From Dendrophyllia cribrosa (lineage: Eukaryota; Cnidaria; Anthozoa; Scleractinia; Dendrophylliidae): DNA of 64,000 nucleotides. Positions 1-11,700 of the stretch are shown here, piece after piece. Under the pieces are notes generated by a model, which saw only the letters and a program-made list of their open reading frames with translations, was not told the origin of the DNA and did no database searches. Position 1 is the first letter of the stretch. Every line of letters begins with the position of its first letter. A program made the translations under genes and the position numbers. The stretch covers positions 31,808,945-31,872,944 of the forward strand of contig JAJLRJ010000010.1 in assembly GCA_024195265.1 (NCBI GenBank). The letters are read 5' to 3'.

Positions 1-84
1 CAATTTTGTAAAATGTCCGATCAAAAGGGAGGTTTGAAAGAACGCATGTCCTTCAAAGCAAGAAAAATTATTTCCAGCACTGAT

Positions 85-269
85 ATACACCTTATTCCAA
101 AATGGCGGCCAATTTATTATTCTTTTATATGCATGTTAATTAGCCCTCTTGGCCTCATTTTCGCTTGAAAATTCTTTTGTATTTTACACATGTTGACGAG
201 GCCAAGAGGGCTAATTTACATGAATATAAAAGAATAATAAAATGGCCGCCATTTTGGAATAAGGTGTAT
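85..269. mobile_element. MITE with long terminal inverted repeats (family A), in COPS6 intron
   Basis: The left end ATACACCTTATTCCAAAATG is mirrored at the right end, and the pairing continues inward through AGCCCTCTTGGCCTC / GAGGCCAAGAGGGCT, so the 185-bp element is nearly one long hairpin. A relative with the same layout lies at 43325-43508. There is no coding capacity. It is non-autonomous by inference, and the superfamily is not identified. Confidence 0.85.
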
Positions 270-902
270 GGATATTAATTATGAAGCGAACAACTCGGGT
301 TTGAGGCACTATCACTATTCTGATCTTTTTCTTTCTTTTACTTTAAATTTTTAAAGAAGTTTTACTTCATGTAATTTAAAGTGAAAGAGAAAAGTTTGAG
401 ATTTGGAAACGCACCAGGGTAGTTTCAGATACTGTGCAATGGTGCACACACATTTAATGCCCTGCCTCGTAATTTAAGGACCTCTAATGACATTACCCTT
501 TCCATTCCATATTTGTTGGAGCTGTTAGGGAATCAAACAGAGAATTCCAAAGGGGTTGGAGAAAGAAACGGAAATTCCGAATGGGAGGGGGGGTTAACGA
601 TAATGGCATTCCGAGGGCATGGGGGATAGAGCATGTTGGAATTTCCAAAGGCAAGGGGAAGTTTAAGTTTTGATGCTGCCTGTGGTAAGGTATGGATATT
701 TTCTGGAATTGCCTAATGCATATTTATGTCACGCTAAGATGTTTTCATTGTTTAAAGTTATTTACCACAGTGATAACGCTGAAAGTCAAGTTAAGGATTA
801 TCAAAAGCTTGAAACTTAATAACAAAACATCAAGAACAAATAAAAATAAATCACGAGTTCTTAAAGCTCTTTGGTCTTTTTTTGGTTTATTTCTTGTTAC
901 AG

Positions 903-3900
903 TTTCAGAGCATCTCCTTGCTCAGTACAATGCGATCAAGATGCTGCATTCCAGAGTGAAAATGATTCTAGAATATGCCAAAGCTGTGAAAGATGGTGAG
1001 ATGACTTACATTGTTGGAGCCTTTATTTGGAACTTATTATTCAATAAGTAATGCTGTTCCTATTTTTTGTTCATCACAGTGTGGTTGAATATCAGTTAAC
1101 TTATTGATCTCAAAAAATTAACCCTTTAACTTCCAAGAGTGCCAAAGAGGTTTCATTTGAATGGTCACACCATAGGATTTCGTTTGAACTACACTACATG
1201 TCCTCATAATTTACTCTAGAAGTGAAAGGGTTAAAGAGGGGTATGGACCCCCTGAGCTGGTGAAACCACCATCCGTGAAATCAGAAATACAACACTAGAC
1301 CTGCTTGTCAAAGTCAAGGTGCAACTTGAGGTGTAGATGAGGAGAGGTTATTCTCAAAATATGAAGTGTTTGTAAGAGGGTGGGGGGGGGGGGGGGGGAG
1401 GAGATTCAATCAAAGGCTCATTTGAGCCAACTTGTGAATGCAAAATGTTTGGACCCTCCCCTCTCCTAGACGGTTTGCTCCACCGACCCCCACCCCTTGC
1501 GTCAAACTCCCCACCCTCCCCTCCCTCCAACACCATCCCCATGGGTAAGGTAGGTGACCACAACATATTGTGGGACTCTCTCGGTCCCTCTGGTTCTATT
1601 GTCCCATCATTTACCCACTACACTACCTAGGGTTTGGCTAATTACCAAGGCCAAATTTTGTTATTTCAATGTAGATATGCGCAAAAAGTTTACATCTGAG
1701 CGATGGATCAAGCGAGCAAGTGAATGAGTGAATTAGCCACCATTACCGATAACCCATTCATTACACTTGCACATATTCACAGGTTAATAAAAATTGAAGG
1801 GTCCCTTTAACCACTAGGTCATGCTGCTTAGAGTTAATATAATTGAAGGGGTCAGAATAACACGGAGCTAAGTGACTTTTTGGAAAAAAATAAAAATTTC
1901 TCCAAATTAGCCGTTTTTTGGCATACGGACTTGTTTTTATGTTGTAAACATTGCCCTGTGTGTCTTTCACTGGTTTTGTGCTTCATTTTCTAGAAAAAAA
2001 CGGTCCAAAAATGCGGTCGGCTAAAAAATCTCAAACAAACACTGCAGCACTTTGTCTTTGTATACTTTATTCCCTTTGGGATTGCTGTTTTCACTGCTTT
2101 TTAACTGCCCAAGTTGTTCGTTTCACTTGATAAAACCGCAAGCTGTTCGTTTAACTGCTGTTAAACCGCTTAATTTGTTCGTTTCAATTGAAAAATGCGC
2201 AAGTTGGTCAGGGTTATGGTTACCGTTAGGGTTAGTAAAAACACGGAAAAACGCAAGTTGTTCGCTTCACTGCTTTTTGCTCACTCATAACTTGTTGGTT
2301 TCACTGCTGTTAAACCGCTTATTAAGTTGTTCGTTTCACTTACCGGTAATAGAAAAATACTACAGTTGTCCGTTTCACTTAAAAAAAGGCACAAGGTGTT
2401 TGTTTCAGTAATCAACCGCTCATTCAGTTGTTCCTTTCATCAATAAAACTAAAAAATCAAAGCACTGCAGCGTGTTGTCTTTGTGTGTTATATGCCCCTT
2501 GGGATTACTGTTATGAATACTGATCAAGTTAGACATTTGAAGGGCTGGGTGCATAACCGTTTCATGGCATTTTTATTTATTTTTATTTATTCTCGCTCAG
2601 ATAACGGACCTATCTGCCACTGTCGCAAAGCATGTCGGGAAATTCTATGGCAAATTCGAAATGGAGTTCCCGCCCCAAAAATTATGGCAAAATATTATGT
2701 CTGGAAGCACTTCGGATATCGGGCATTTCGACCACGGCACGGGATGGCAAATGGGCCACAACTCACAACGCTGTCCCTTTTTGATCCGAAATGATTGCGG
2801 ACTTTCCCGCAGGCTCGTACTTGTCCACCAAGGTCCATTTTTTCACCACGAGCGCTAAGTGGCGCTTTAGACACAAGGTTCGACAAGAAACACGACTCGT
2901 TTCTTTGAGAGGTGCTAGAGACTTAAGGATTTCCGGACTTCATGATGTCCTTCCATCGCCGAGCGGGCCTTAAACATGGCTTAAACCAGCGCTCAGCCAC
3001 TGAGTTGTTCGCTGTTGAGCCATGTTGTCGCAAGTGGCGAACGCCATCGATAAGCCCTCCTTAAATAACGTTATGTTCGTTCAGGTCGTTGGCGCGGGTC
3101 AGGAGTATTACGGTCGCATATTCTCACGATCAATCTGCTTTTAGTAATGGCGTCGTTTAGAAACTTCTAGCTGCAGTTTTGGAAGGAATTACGGTCGGAT
3201 TGTACAGTCAAAGCACTAGGGGTCCAGAACTCTTCTTTTTTTGCAGGTAAAATTTGTCAAATTCCTTAACGTGAGTGCCAATTCGACACTTCGGCAATGT
3301 TTACGACACCAAAACAAGCCTGTACACGAGAAATTAACAATTTTCAAGCAAAATGAAAAAAATCACCCAAAAAGTCACTTAGCCCTCTGTTATTCTAAGC
3401 CCTTCAATTATCTGTTAATACAGTTGTTTGTTTGTATTTTATTCATTTAGGAGAAGTTCCATGTAACCATGAAATAATGCGTGATGCCTTGAGTTTAATT
3501 CAGAGGCTGCCAGTCATGAAGACAGACATATTTAGAGAAGACTTTTATAATGTAAGTTTTTCTCAGCTCCATAATTAATATGTTGAACCTTGTTGTAAGT
3601 TTTATCCCCCCCCCCCCCACCCTCGAAAACAACAACAACAACAAATATCCAAAGTGCCAATAAAGCAGCTGCATTTCAAACAACGATACCCCTCATATGT
3701 TCTCTTTTTGTTTGAGCCCCTTATCATGGATGCAAATACTTGCAAAAATTGATGGTAGTTAAATACATTGATCTCCTCATAATTAATAATTAATTAACAA
3801 TTAAATATTAATTAATAATAATTAATTAATAATTAATTAATTAATTAAAAGAAGCAAGTGTAAACTAATAGTTACAGTTACTGTAGAAAACCTTTTCATG

Positions 3901-5264
3901 GTCACCCTGTTGGAACAACTTTACAACCACCTAAAAAATAAATAAATAAATATCCGTTATTTACCCTCGGCAGTGTTAATAGCACAAGTGCTAGTGGGAC
4001 CGAGCATTCAAATTAAACATAACATTTTAAAAATCCCAACTGGCAGGAGGCAAACCAGTTGGCTATTTTACAAGCGTGCTGAGGAGTTTAACTCGGGTCT
4101 ACCATGAAACAACTCCACCTCATTCTTATGGCAACTTTTTATGGCCAAATCAACAGCTCAGTCATAGAAATTTCCAGTGGGAATCAGAAACTTCATTAAT
4201 AATTATGGCTAACCATTGATGTTGTAGAGGCACGGTTGTCTAGTTGTTAGTGTGTTGGACTGTCAACCTGAAGATCGGTGGTCCAAGGGTTGGTCTCTGT
4301 TGTCCCATTGTTTCCTTAGACAAGAGACTAATTTACTCCACAGTGCCTCTCTTCACCCAGGTGTATAAATAGGTACCATTGACATAATGCTAGCCTGGGT
4401 ATCCCTGTGATGGACCAGCATTCCATCCAGGGGGCAGTAGCAATACTCCTAATTGCTTCATACCACAGAAACCTACCAAAATGCTGGGGGTTACCCTGCA
4501 ATGGACTAGCATTCCTTCCAGGTGGAGAGTAGTAATACTCCTAGTCACTTCATAGTATATAAACCAGGTCACCCTGTGATGGACTAGCATCCCATCCAGG
4601 GGGGGAGTAGCAATACTCCTAGTCACTTCATAGTATATAAATCAGGTCACCCTGTGATGGACTAGCATCCCATCCAAGGGGGAGTAGAAATACTCCTAGC
4701 TGCTTCATGCTACAGAAACTGGGTGAAGCTCTGGTTGCATGGGTTGCCCGTGGTTCATGCACCTGACCTTACCTTCTGCCAGATTTTGGTGGCCCAATGA
4801 TTAATAGAGCTGCTCTGTACTTCACGATGTTTACTTCTACTTTCTTTTACAGCAATGTAATGATGTTATGTTAATGTGCTATCTGTCCACGATAACAAAA
4901 GGCGCCAACAGCTTAAATGAGGTAGGTTTTACGAAATCAAAAGAGGGCTGGGAGGGCCTGTCACTTCATACAGTCCAGTTTGAAAACTTCCACACACTTA
5001 CCAAAGCAACAGAATGATGGTAATAATGATATACTCAAATTCTTGTTGAAATTAACATAAAGTAACACAGATGCAAACGATTTTTTAGAAAGTGTGTTCT
5101 AAGATAAACATAAACCTTGTTGATCTATTTTATAGTGCAAAGCTCATTGTTAATTCATGATTAGTCCTAATAGGTGTCAACTCTTTCTTTTTCAGTTCAT
5201 CAACAAGTTCAATGTAGTCTATGACAGAGGAATGGGACGAAGAATGAGAGGAACATTGTTTTAG
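903..5264 (+). CDS. COPS6: COPS6, COP9 signalosome subunit 6, C-terminal part (last four exons; 5' end lies outside the window)
   Basis: Exons 903-995, 3451-3551, 4853-4921 and 5196-5264 join in phase with AG/GT borders and end at TAG 5262-5264. The product begins [20 protein letters not shown] and ends [11 protein letters not shown], closely matching the C-terminal third of animal COPS6. COPS6 is the inactive MPN-domain partner of COPS5 in the COP9 signalosome, which removes NEDD8 from cullins; this segment is the helical tail used in complex assembly. The first exon opens with two bases of a split codon, so earlier exons lie to the left. The introns carry a TIR element (1833-3420) and a SINE with an amplified 3' module (4228-4780). 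Identity is from recalled family sequence; exon borders were checked for phase. Confidence 0.95.
1117..1236. repeat. Short inverted-repeat element, relative of the 106-bp array family
   Basis: The segment begins AACCCTTTAACTTCCAAGAG and closes with AGAAGTGAAAGGGTTAA in inverted orientation. It contains CATTTGAATGGTCAC, the reverse of the GTGACCATTCAAATG core of the tandem arrays at 48281-48835 and 57774-58323, so it looks like a minimal member of that family. Confidence 0.5.
1381..1545. repeat. Poly-G run and C-rich low-complexity tract
   Basis: A run of about 18 G (1382-1399) is followed by pyrimidine-rich sequence with many CCC groups to about 1545. Short open frames here are compositional and carry no recognisable domain. 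Confidence 0.7.
1722..1787 (-). repeat. Fragment of the tRNA-module TIR family (compare 24242-24832 and 54556-55770)
   Basis: GTGAATTAGCCACC followed by ATTACCGATAACCC and CACATATTCACAGGTTAA match the terminal part of the element ending at 55770. Only this end is present here. Confidence 0.55.
1833..3420. mobile_element. TIR element of about 1.6 kb with a GC-richer core, inside a COPS6 intron
   Basis: The left end contains AATTGAAGGGGTCAGAATAA then CTAAGTGACTTTTTGG; the right end carries the reverse complement (CCAAAAAGTCACTTAG then TTATTCTAAGCCCTTCAATT). Inside, 2040-2460 is a degenerate repeat of AAGTTGTTCGTTTCACT, bracketed by partial direct repeats near 2042-2090 and 2466-2510. The stretch 2600-3130 is noticeably GC-richer than its surroundings, with open frames but no domain I recognise. 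The right TIR ends about 30 bases before a COPS6 splice acceptor. Confidence 0.65.
4228..4780 (+). mobile_element. tRNA-derived SINE with its 3' module repeated about four times
   Basis: A tRNA-like head (GGTTGTCTAGTTGTTAG, then an internal box near GGTCCAAGGGTTGG) starts the element. It leads into a module containing CTGTGATGGACTAGCAT and CATCCAGGGG and ending CAATACTCCTAG. That module occurs four times in a row from about 4393 to 4710 at roughly 75-85 bp spacing, and is followed by a unique tail. The module resembles the conserved 3' domain of an ancient SINE superfamily; which one (Meta, Deu, Nin or another) I cannot settle by eye. It sits in a COPS6 intron. Confidence 0.7.
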
Positions 5265-5271
5265 AATCCAA

Positions 5272-5277
5272 AATAAA
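5272..5277 (+). promoter_or_regulatory. Polyadenylation signal AATAAA of COPS6
   Basis: A canonical AATAAA lies 8 bases after the COPS6 stop codon. This would give a very short 3' UTR. No other candidate was compared. Confidence 0.5.
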
Positions 5278-5482
5278 TTTCTTGGTTCATTTGCTATTGT
5301 TCTGTTTTCCATGGAGTAAGATGAAGCAGCACTGTCCTGGCTGATAAATAGCGTTTTCATGATTATGGCCAAGAACTTGCTTTATGCTTGCTTTATTATT
5401 TTGAAATGGGAAGAGGAAATCGCCAAAAGTGATGGAAGGAAAGAAATATTAACTAAAAAGACAACATTACGGCTAAAAGATT

Positions 5483-5850
5483 CCACAAAAATGGCAATTT
5501 TGATTTCTTGACTGCCTGTCAAGAAATCAAATTGATGAACTGTAATCCACTTCCATCCTTGTAATCCTGCACTTTTTCTCCAAATTACTGCTTCTGGTTT
5601 GCCCCATATCCATGTTCACCCAATCTGCTTTGCGCGCCCAGGCTGATTTTCGCACAGACGGAAAATCGAAAAATCGACGTGCCAGCCAATCATCACGCTA
5701 CATCGAACAATTGAACCGTTCCAAAGCAAAAACACAAGCGCGCAAAGCAGATTGGATGAACATGGGCCTTTAAGTTGTATATTTGGTGGCATTTGGCGAT
5801 ATAACATGGAAATAAGCTAAGCGAAATTTTCTTATTTCGGCGGAACAATG
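5483..5850. mobile_element. MITE with a second MITE nested inside it; sibling at 49165-49390
   Basis: The outer parts (AACTGTAATCCACTTCCATC; TATTTGGTGGCATTTGGCGA) recur in opposite orientation at 49165-49390. Between them, about 5603-5770 is an insert with inverted ends (CAATCTGCTTTGCGCGC and its complement) that the 49-kb sibling lacks, so the insert is a younger nested element. Confidence 0.7.
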
Positions 5851-6954
5851 CCCCTTTAAGACCAAAAGTTTGAGAAAAGCCTATAAACTGCTTGCTTACT
5901 AAAAAACACTTGGCTCTCTGAAGCATAGGCTATCAACAAAAGCCCTCCAGTGAACTGGGTTTTGAGGTTTCTGTGTTAGCTCCAACAATTTATTGTCAAA
6001 GAAATGGAAGAACAGTCAAATCCTGTGACAGTGGTCATCCTTTCGTATGCTTTCAAGTGTCAACTTTCAAGAAGTGTCCACTTACAGCCGATTTCGTTGC
6101 AGTGTACATACAGAGACAGGTTTTTCAAACATAGGTCGCTGGCTCTGATTCGCCCGTCATGATTTGCCCAAGATAAGACAATGACGAAATAATTCACCTA
6201 TAAAAAAGTAACGTACTTTCTGAAATAGAAACATCCACAAAAAAAAAAGATTTGTGAATCCCCTTTACCATTTTTGTGATAAATCAAGACGGTCGAATCA
6301 CAACTGGCAAATCATTACAGGCGAATCATGGTGGGTGAAACATAACTGATGAAGGCATGTTTGAAAACAAAAACGGTTCTGCGCACGGCACTCAATAATC
6401 CTTTAACCCTTCTGCCAAAAATCAAAATTCAAGAAAAATCCCAAATTTCATTTTGTAGAACAATGGCAAAAGTATTGCCAAAGAGATATTATTGAAATGG
6501 CCAAAAAATGGACTCAAACGTTGGATGTACCCGGTACACTACATGTCTCCATCATTGACTCTGCAGCTGACTCTGGGAGTGTCAGGGCTAAGTCTAACAT
6601 GTATAATACGTTTGCAATGCTTTTGTTTCTCGAATTGTACAGGATTTTTGTAACCATATTTCAATTCTGTTAACATTATCCTGGTCATGTTACTAATTTA
6701 AGATACCTGTATATAATATACTTAGTTTTGACAATAAATTCTTGTCCAACTGTTGTTGTAAAACCTGATGGATGTAGATATATATCTCACAGCAAGTTCG
6801 ATTGCGAATGCTACAAACCATTAAAATTTACTGACACAGTCTTTCGACCAGCACATGGCGAAAACGCGCTAAATATGTAATATTACTCTCCTCTTAATTT
6901 TACCGAGATTATATATTATTTCCTTCTAATTATATATTATTTCCTCTTAAAACA

Positions 6955-7285
6955 TATAACGACATGAAACTGATAGTATGTTTCAAACCTCTGCACGACC
7001 AAGCGCCTAATTACATCACTGAACTCATCACTGTTAAGCCTTTGTCTCGTTACATCCGAAGATCCAATAGTGAACTTTTCCTCCAGCGACCAACGATTAA
7101 GACTCTGGCGACCTTGGGGGACCTCTCTTTCGCACTGGCAGCACTCACGGAAATACGCCATGCCAAATCTATTTTAACTTTTAAGAAACTGCTTAAAACT
7201 TTTTTGACGGCATTTCTGTTGCAGCGTTTCTGTTCCGACGATTTTTTTGTTACTTGGCCACATTCTAGACTATATCAATGAAGTC
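6955..7285 (+). pseudogene. LINE (CR1/L2-like) reverse-transcriptase C-terminal fragment, 5' truncated
   Basis: An open frame from 6964 gives CFKPLHDQAPNYITELITV and later LTFKKLLKTFLTAFLL, the pattern of the region after the polymerase domain in CR1/L2-type non-LTR elements (a conserved helix with xxLHxxAPxYI, and a final FKxxLKTxLF). The middle has drifted, suggesting a local frameshift. No 5' part is present, as expected of a truncated copy. Confidence 0.65.
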
Positions 7286-7691
7286 GATTCCCAAATTTTT
7301 TACCAAATAAAACGGACCATTTTTTTCTAGGAGGGCCTCAATATGAAATGAGGGTTTGCGCAAATCCAGCTTTTGGCTCCTGTATTTATTTTGAAGAAAA
7401 TCGGTTTATATTTATTAATCCATACTTCATTCAACTAGGAGATGCAAAAAGAATTATTGCAATAGAGTAAAAAACAAAGAAGTTAAAACCAAAAGTTTGA
7501 ACCAAAAGTTTTGCATCCAGGTCATTGCATTTCGCTCAGTGCCAACTGGTCTCCAAGCTCCCACGATAACATCAAACTGAGGCTAGCAAAAATCCATCAT
7601 GGCGGTCAAAACGACCTTCCATTCCTTTTGCTTTACCATGTTGAATTCGTGTTAGTGTATTGAAATAGCTTACACATACCAATCAGAAGTC

Positions 7692-8751
7692 ATGAAAAGG
7701 GCTAATCCAGACTATTCCACGACAGTTGTAGAGGAAAAACCTCTAGAGACCCTCGATTATGGCACCCAAAGTCAACCAGTGTTAAAACTCAAAAGGAGCA
7801 GACAAGCAGTCGACGCTTCAAAAAGACTTGCTTTCGAGCTTTCTCAGTACTCAACGCAACAAGAAATCCTTCAAACTCTTGTTGACCTTGAAAAAGAGCT
7901 TCCATCAGAGTCCTTGGAGGTTGCTGAGTTCGTGATTCGAACTTTGTGGGAAAGGTTTTATGAGACGGAAGATGTTGTTGTTAGAGTGAAAGTCATTTCT
8001 TTGCTTGGAAGCGTTGGAGGGTTTCCTGGAGTCAATATTCATGCAGTGGTTGAAGATTTGATCAATCTCTTGAATGCTGACGGCGAAACCAGGAATAAAG
8101 GTACCACTTGTCTATGCATTTTGCAAAACTTTGCCTGTGACTTCCACTAATGCCCCCAACCCCTCCGGATTGTGTTAATTTGCGAGCCAAAACAGTGAGT
8201 CAAGACTGTGTGCCATGCGAAAACAGCGAGTCAAGTCAGTGAGTCAGGCACACTAGTTCCCAGTTCTTCTTTCTTGTTTTTTTCCCATTCTTGTTGTTGT
8301 ACGGTCCAACCTCTCTACAACCCGAGGGGGGGACTCCCACATAAAAATCACAGGGTGTTTGTCATACCTTTTAGGTGTCAAAATTTACAGATTGGTACTG
8401 CTTAGGGTACTTAAATCTAAAATGACCACAGTTAGAATTATTGCAGTACCATTTAGGGTGTATTACAGAGCTTCTGATAGGGTGCGATAAAAAAAAAGGA
8501 AATTATGAGATTTTTTCAAAGTAAATTATGCATTAAGAAAGGTCTATTATGGTCATGCATCCAATATTGTAGTCTTGTCATTGTATCTAGTGATAGCTTT
8601 TAGTATTTTTTTTTTCAGATTCTCACAAAGTACATGCTCAGATATTTCACACTCTTTTGCTACTTGGAAAACTGTTTCACGAGGAGGTAGGTTAAAAATA
8701 TTTTTTGTATCATCCATCCTATTAGATGTTCCCTCCATTTTATTATCTGCA

Positions 8752-8786
<35 letters not shown>

Positions 8787-11700
8787 CGCCATGGAGGGGT
8801 AAGTTCCAAAATCCTAAGGCCCAGTTGACACGAGCCAAACCCGATTCAATGATTTAAGTTCTTGTAAGGTAGTGTCTAAATCATTTCAGAACAGCTGATC
8901 TAATTGAGATTAGCTCAGCTGTTTCTCGCACCTGGCTTAGCCGGAAAATATAACGGCTGTGGACTGGCTTTGATTCACATGCCAAACTTCACATGAGCCG
9001 ATTCAAAGTATAAAATTAATTATTCAAATGTGACTTAGAGCAAGAAGATCGACTCTCTGAACATTCTGCTACAACCTCTGCAACTGTATTAAATTAATTC
9101 TGGCTTTGATTCACATGCCAAACTTCACATGAGCCGATTCAAAGTATAAAATTAATTATTCAAATGTGTCTTACAGCAAGAAGATCGACTCTCTGAACAT
9201 TCTGCTACAACCTCTGCAACTGTATTAAATTAATTCTGGCTTTGATTCACATGCCAAACTTCACATGAGCCGATTCAAAGTATAAAATTAATTATTCAAA
9301 TGTGTCTTACAGCAAGAAGATCGACTCTCTGAACATTCTGCTACAACCTCTGCAACTGTATTAAATTAATTCTGGCCAAATTAAGTTTGGCATCTGAATC
9401 AATTCATGGTCCATGAAATTCTCTTCTAATTTTCATGGCCCATGAGATTCTTTTCTCATTTTCATGGCCCATAAAATCCTCCTCTCATTTTCATGGTCAA
9501 TGAAATTCTCTTTTCATTTTTATGACCTATGGAAATCTCTTCTCATTTTCATGGCCCATGAAATTCTCCTTCTCATTTTCGTGGCCCATGAAATTCTCTT
9601 CTCAAGAAATTCATGGCCCATGAAATTCACTTCTTATTTTCGTGGCCCATGAAATTATTCTCTCATTTTCATGGCCCATGAAATTCTTTTCTCGTAAAAT
9701 TCATGGGCCATTAAACTTGTATCTTCATGGAAAATTATTTCATCAACATCTGTCTCTCCCCATGAAGGATAAGGTCATTCAATCCTCCTCCTCCTGCTGG
9801 TTCTTTCTCTGGCTGCAGTCTCTGCTTCTCTCCAGGTTCAAAATCCTAGCTGAGTCCTTTCTTTATTGACATTAATTTTTTATCTGCCACCTCTCACTTG
9901 GCCGTTCCCTGCTACACTTGCCTTTGGGTGCCCATGTTTGTGGGATCTTGGGGTTCTTGTCCAAATTTTGTTACGAAATAAAGATTGTTAATAATATTAC
10001 TCCTTACTAAACAATTAAGACTAGAACTAACATATTTTTTTGTATTTTAATGTGTTTTTACCCTAGGCAAAGATTGTTCGCCAAATCGAGAAGATTGCTA
10101 CTCAGGTATTTTGTGTAATGAGTCATGTCCAGACTTGTATTCTGCTCGCTGTATATTTGTTATTGAACTAGCGTGACTTCCTTATTTGGAAAAAATATTG
10201 TAAAAAAAAAATTCAGGTAAGGTCCATAAACTTGCAAAAAAAAAACTGCCATTGGACTAATATTTTCCCAATATGGCCAAACAAGCTAGTTCAATAAAGG
10301 TTTTTATTATAAATATGTCATTTTCACAAATTTGCCAACAGTAAACAGTATCTCTGTTGGCAAGCATGCATACTTCAAAGACATACAAACATCTGCGCAA
10401 AAGTTTGCCAAAATCGTAGAAAAAGGACACAGGAAAAAGTTTCTTTTTCGTACAAAACAATTTTCTTTTGAACAATTCGTGAGCGGTCCATAGAGCAAAA
10501 TTTGGATGTTCAGGGAACCAATCAAAATGCTCCTTTCCATCATGGACTAGTTTTGCCATACTGTTTTTTTTTTCTTGTATCCCTCCTATGTGTTATGTAC
10601 ACGTACATGTAGTATAGGGTACAAGGTTTGGGAGAAGGGGGGTGGAGTTGACCCTTCCCGAAACCCCGAGCCCGGGCCCGAGAGCATGCTCGCAGGCTAA
10701 GGGAAATCTGACACAAAAAATATGAAGATTTATACTCCAACAAAACTGCCATTTTGCAGCCACCCTTCACATTTTCATATTTCTCTTTACTTTCCACAAC
10801 ATTTTCATTGACATGTACTTTTGAGTTTTAAACAACCAAATTATTTTTTATGGTTGTCCAAGGAGAAGTAGATCATCAAATTTTTCTCTTACTTTGTTGT
10901 TAAATTAACATGTTTGATTTACTGTTATTCATTTATTTAAGCATCTTAAAGATCCCCACACTTCAGTGCGTTGTCAATGCCTTTCTCTGATTGGTCATCT
11001 GACTCACGAACAAGAGCATCCCCCATCTTGGGCAGGGCCAGGCTCAAAAAGAGGGGTACAAGGTTTGTTAGCAAGCTTCTCAGAGGACAGTGACCCTCGA
11101 GTGCGCACGAGTGCCTTACAGGCTATGGTGAGTGAAGGTCACATTGTGAATTTTTGAGATTTTGCAATACATCCTTTATTCTTCAGTTGCTTATTGAAAT
11201 AAGTAATGATAGAATATGAGCAGCAAAAATGTATGCCTGGATATTTACAATGGTGAGCTGCAGGTGAGCTATAATTGCAAATATTCATACAGTTCTCAGA
11301 CTGTGAATATTTTGTATTACTTAACAAAGAACAATAGCGATGAAGCTTCATTAACATTCCTATTAGTATATTTCTGTATCAATGATACATACAGTAGAGC
11401 TGTACTGTGTTATATATAATATTGTATGTGGCTATGAACAGGTTTCAAAATCCTACAACTTTTTTCGTGTTGCATGCAACAGTTGTGAGCAAGTTGTAGG
11501 CTGATTTAGATGACGCGATTCGTGTTGTATGTGTGGCATGAACAGGTTGCATGCCATAGTTGTAGGCATGCAACCTTCGTTCAATTTTCATTTCTTTTGT
11601 TGTTGTTGTTTTTTCAGGCTTATAATAATAATAATAATGTCTTTGTTCATTTGATAAAAATACATATCAAAAGTTACAAGTAGAATTAACTAGAATATTT

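Larger units (their letters stand above)
5265..7691. other. COPS6-INTS4 intergenic region
   Basis: 2.4 kb between the COPS6 stop and the INTS4 start. It holds an inverted-repeat element (5483-5850) and a LINE 3' fragment (6955-7285). An in-frame TAG at 7653-7655 precedes the INTS4 ATG. I see no other gene and no recognisable core promoter. Confidence 0.7.

Noticed and set aside
2052..2411. 119-aa frame with repeated Phe-His-Leu patterns
   Set aside because: It is translation of the degenerate AAGTTGTTCGTTTCACT repeat; no domain and no splice context.
8553..8792. Minus-strand frame with a poly-glycine N-terminus
   Set aside because: Created by the 31-base C run and the antisense of an INTS4 exon.
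9170..9225. Exon inside the 136-bp units (CTTACAG acceptor) as the missing INTS4 exon
   Set aside because: Every phase gives a stop or no similarity. The exon at 8619-8686 matches the human protein (VLAQLLDTLLAIG-like) and fits the phase.
11607..11640. TTTTTTCAG followed by GCTTATAATAATAAT as a possible INTS4 exon
   Set aside because: It is an ATA microsatellite. The exon at 11213-11263 fills the required 17 codons in phase.
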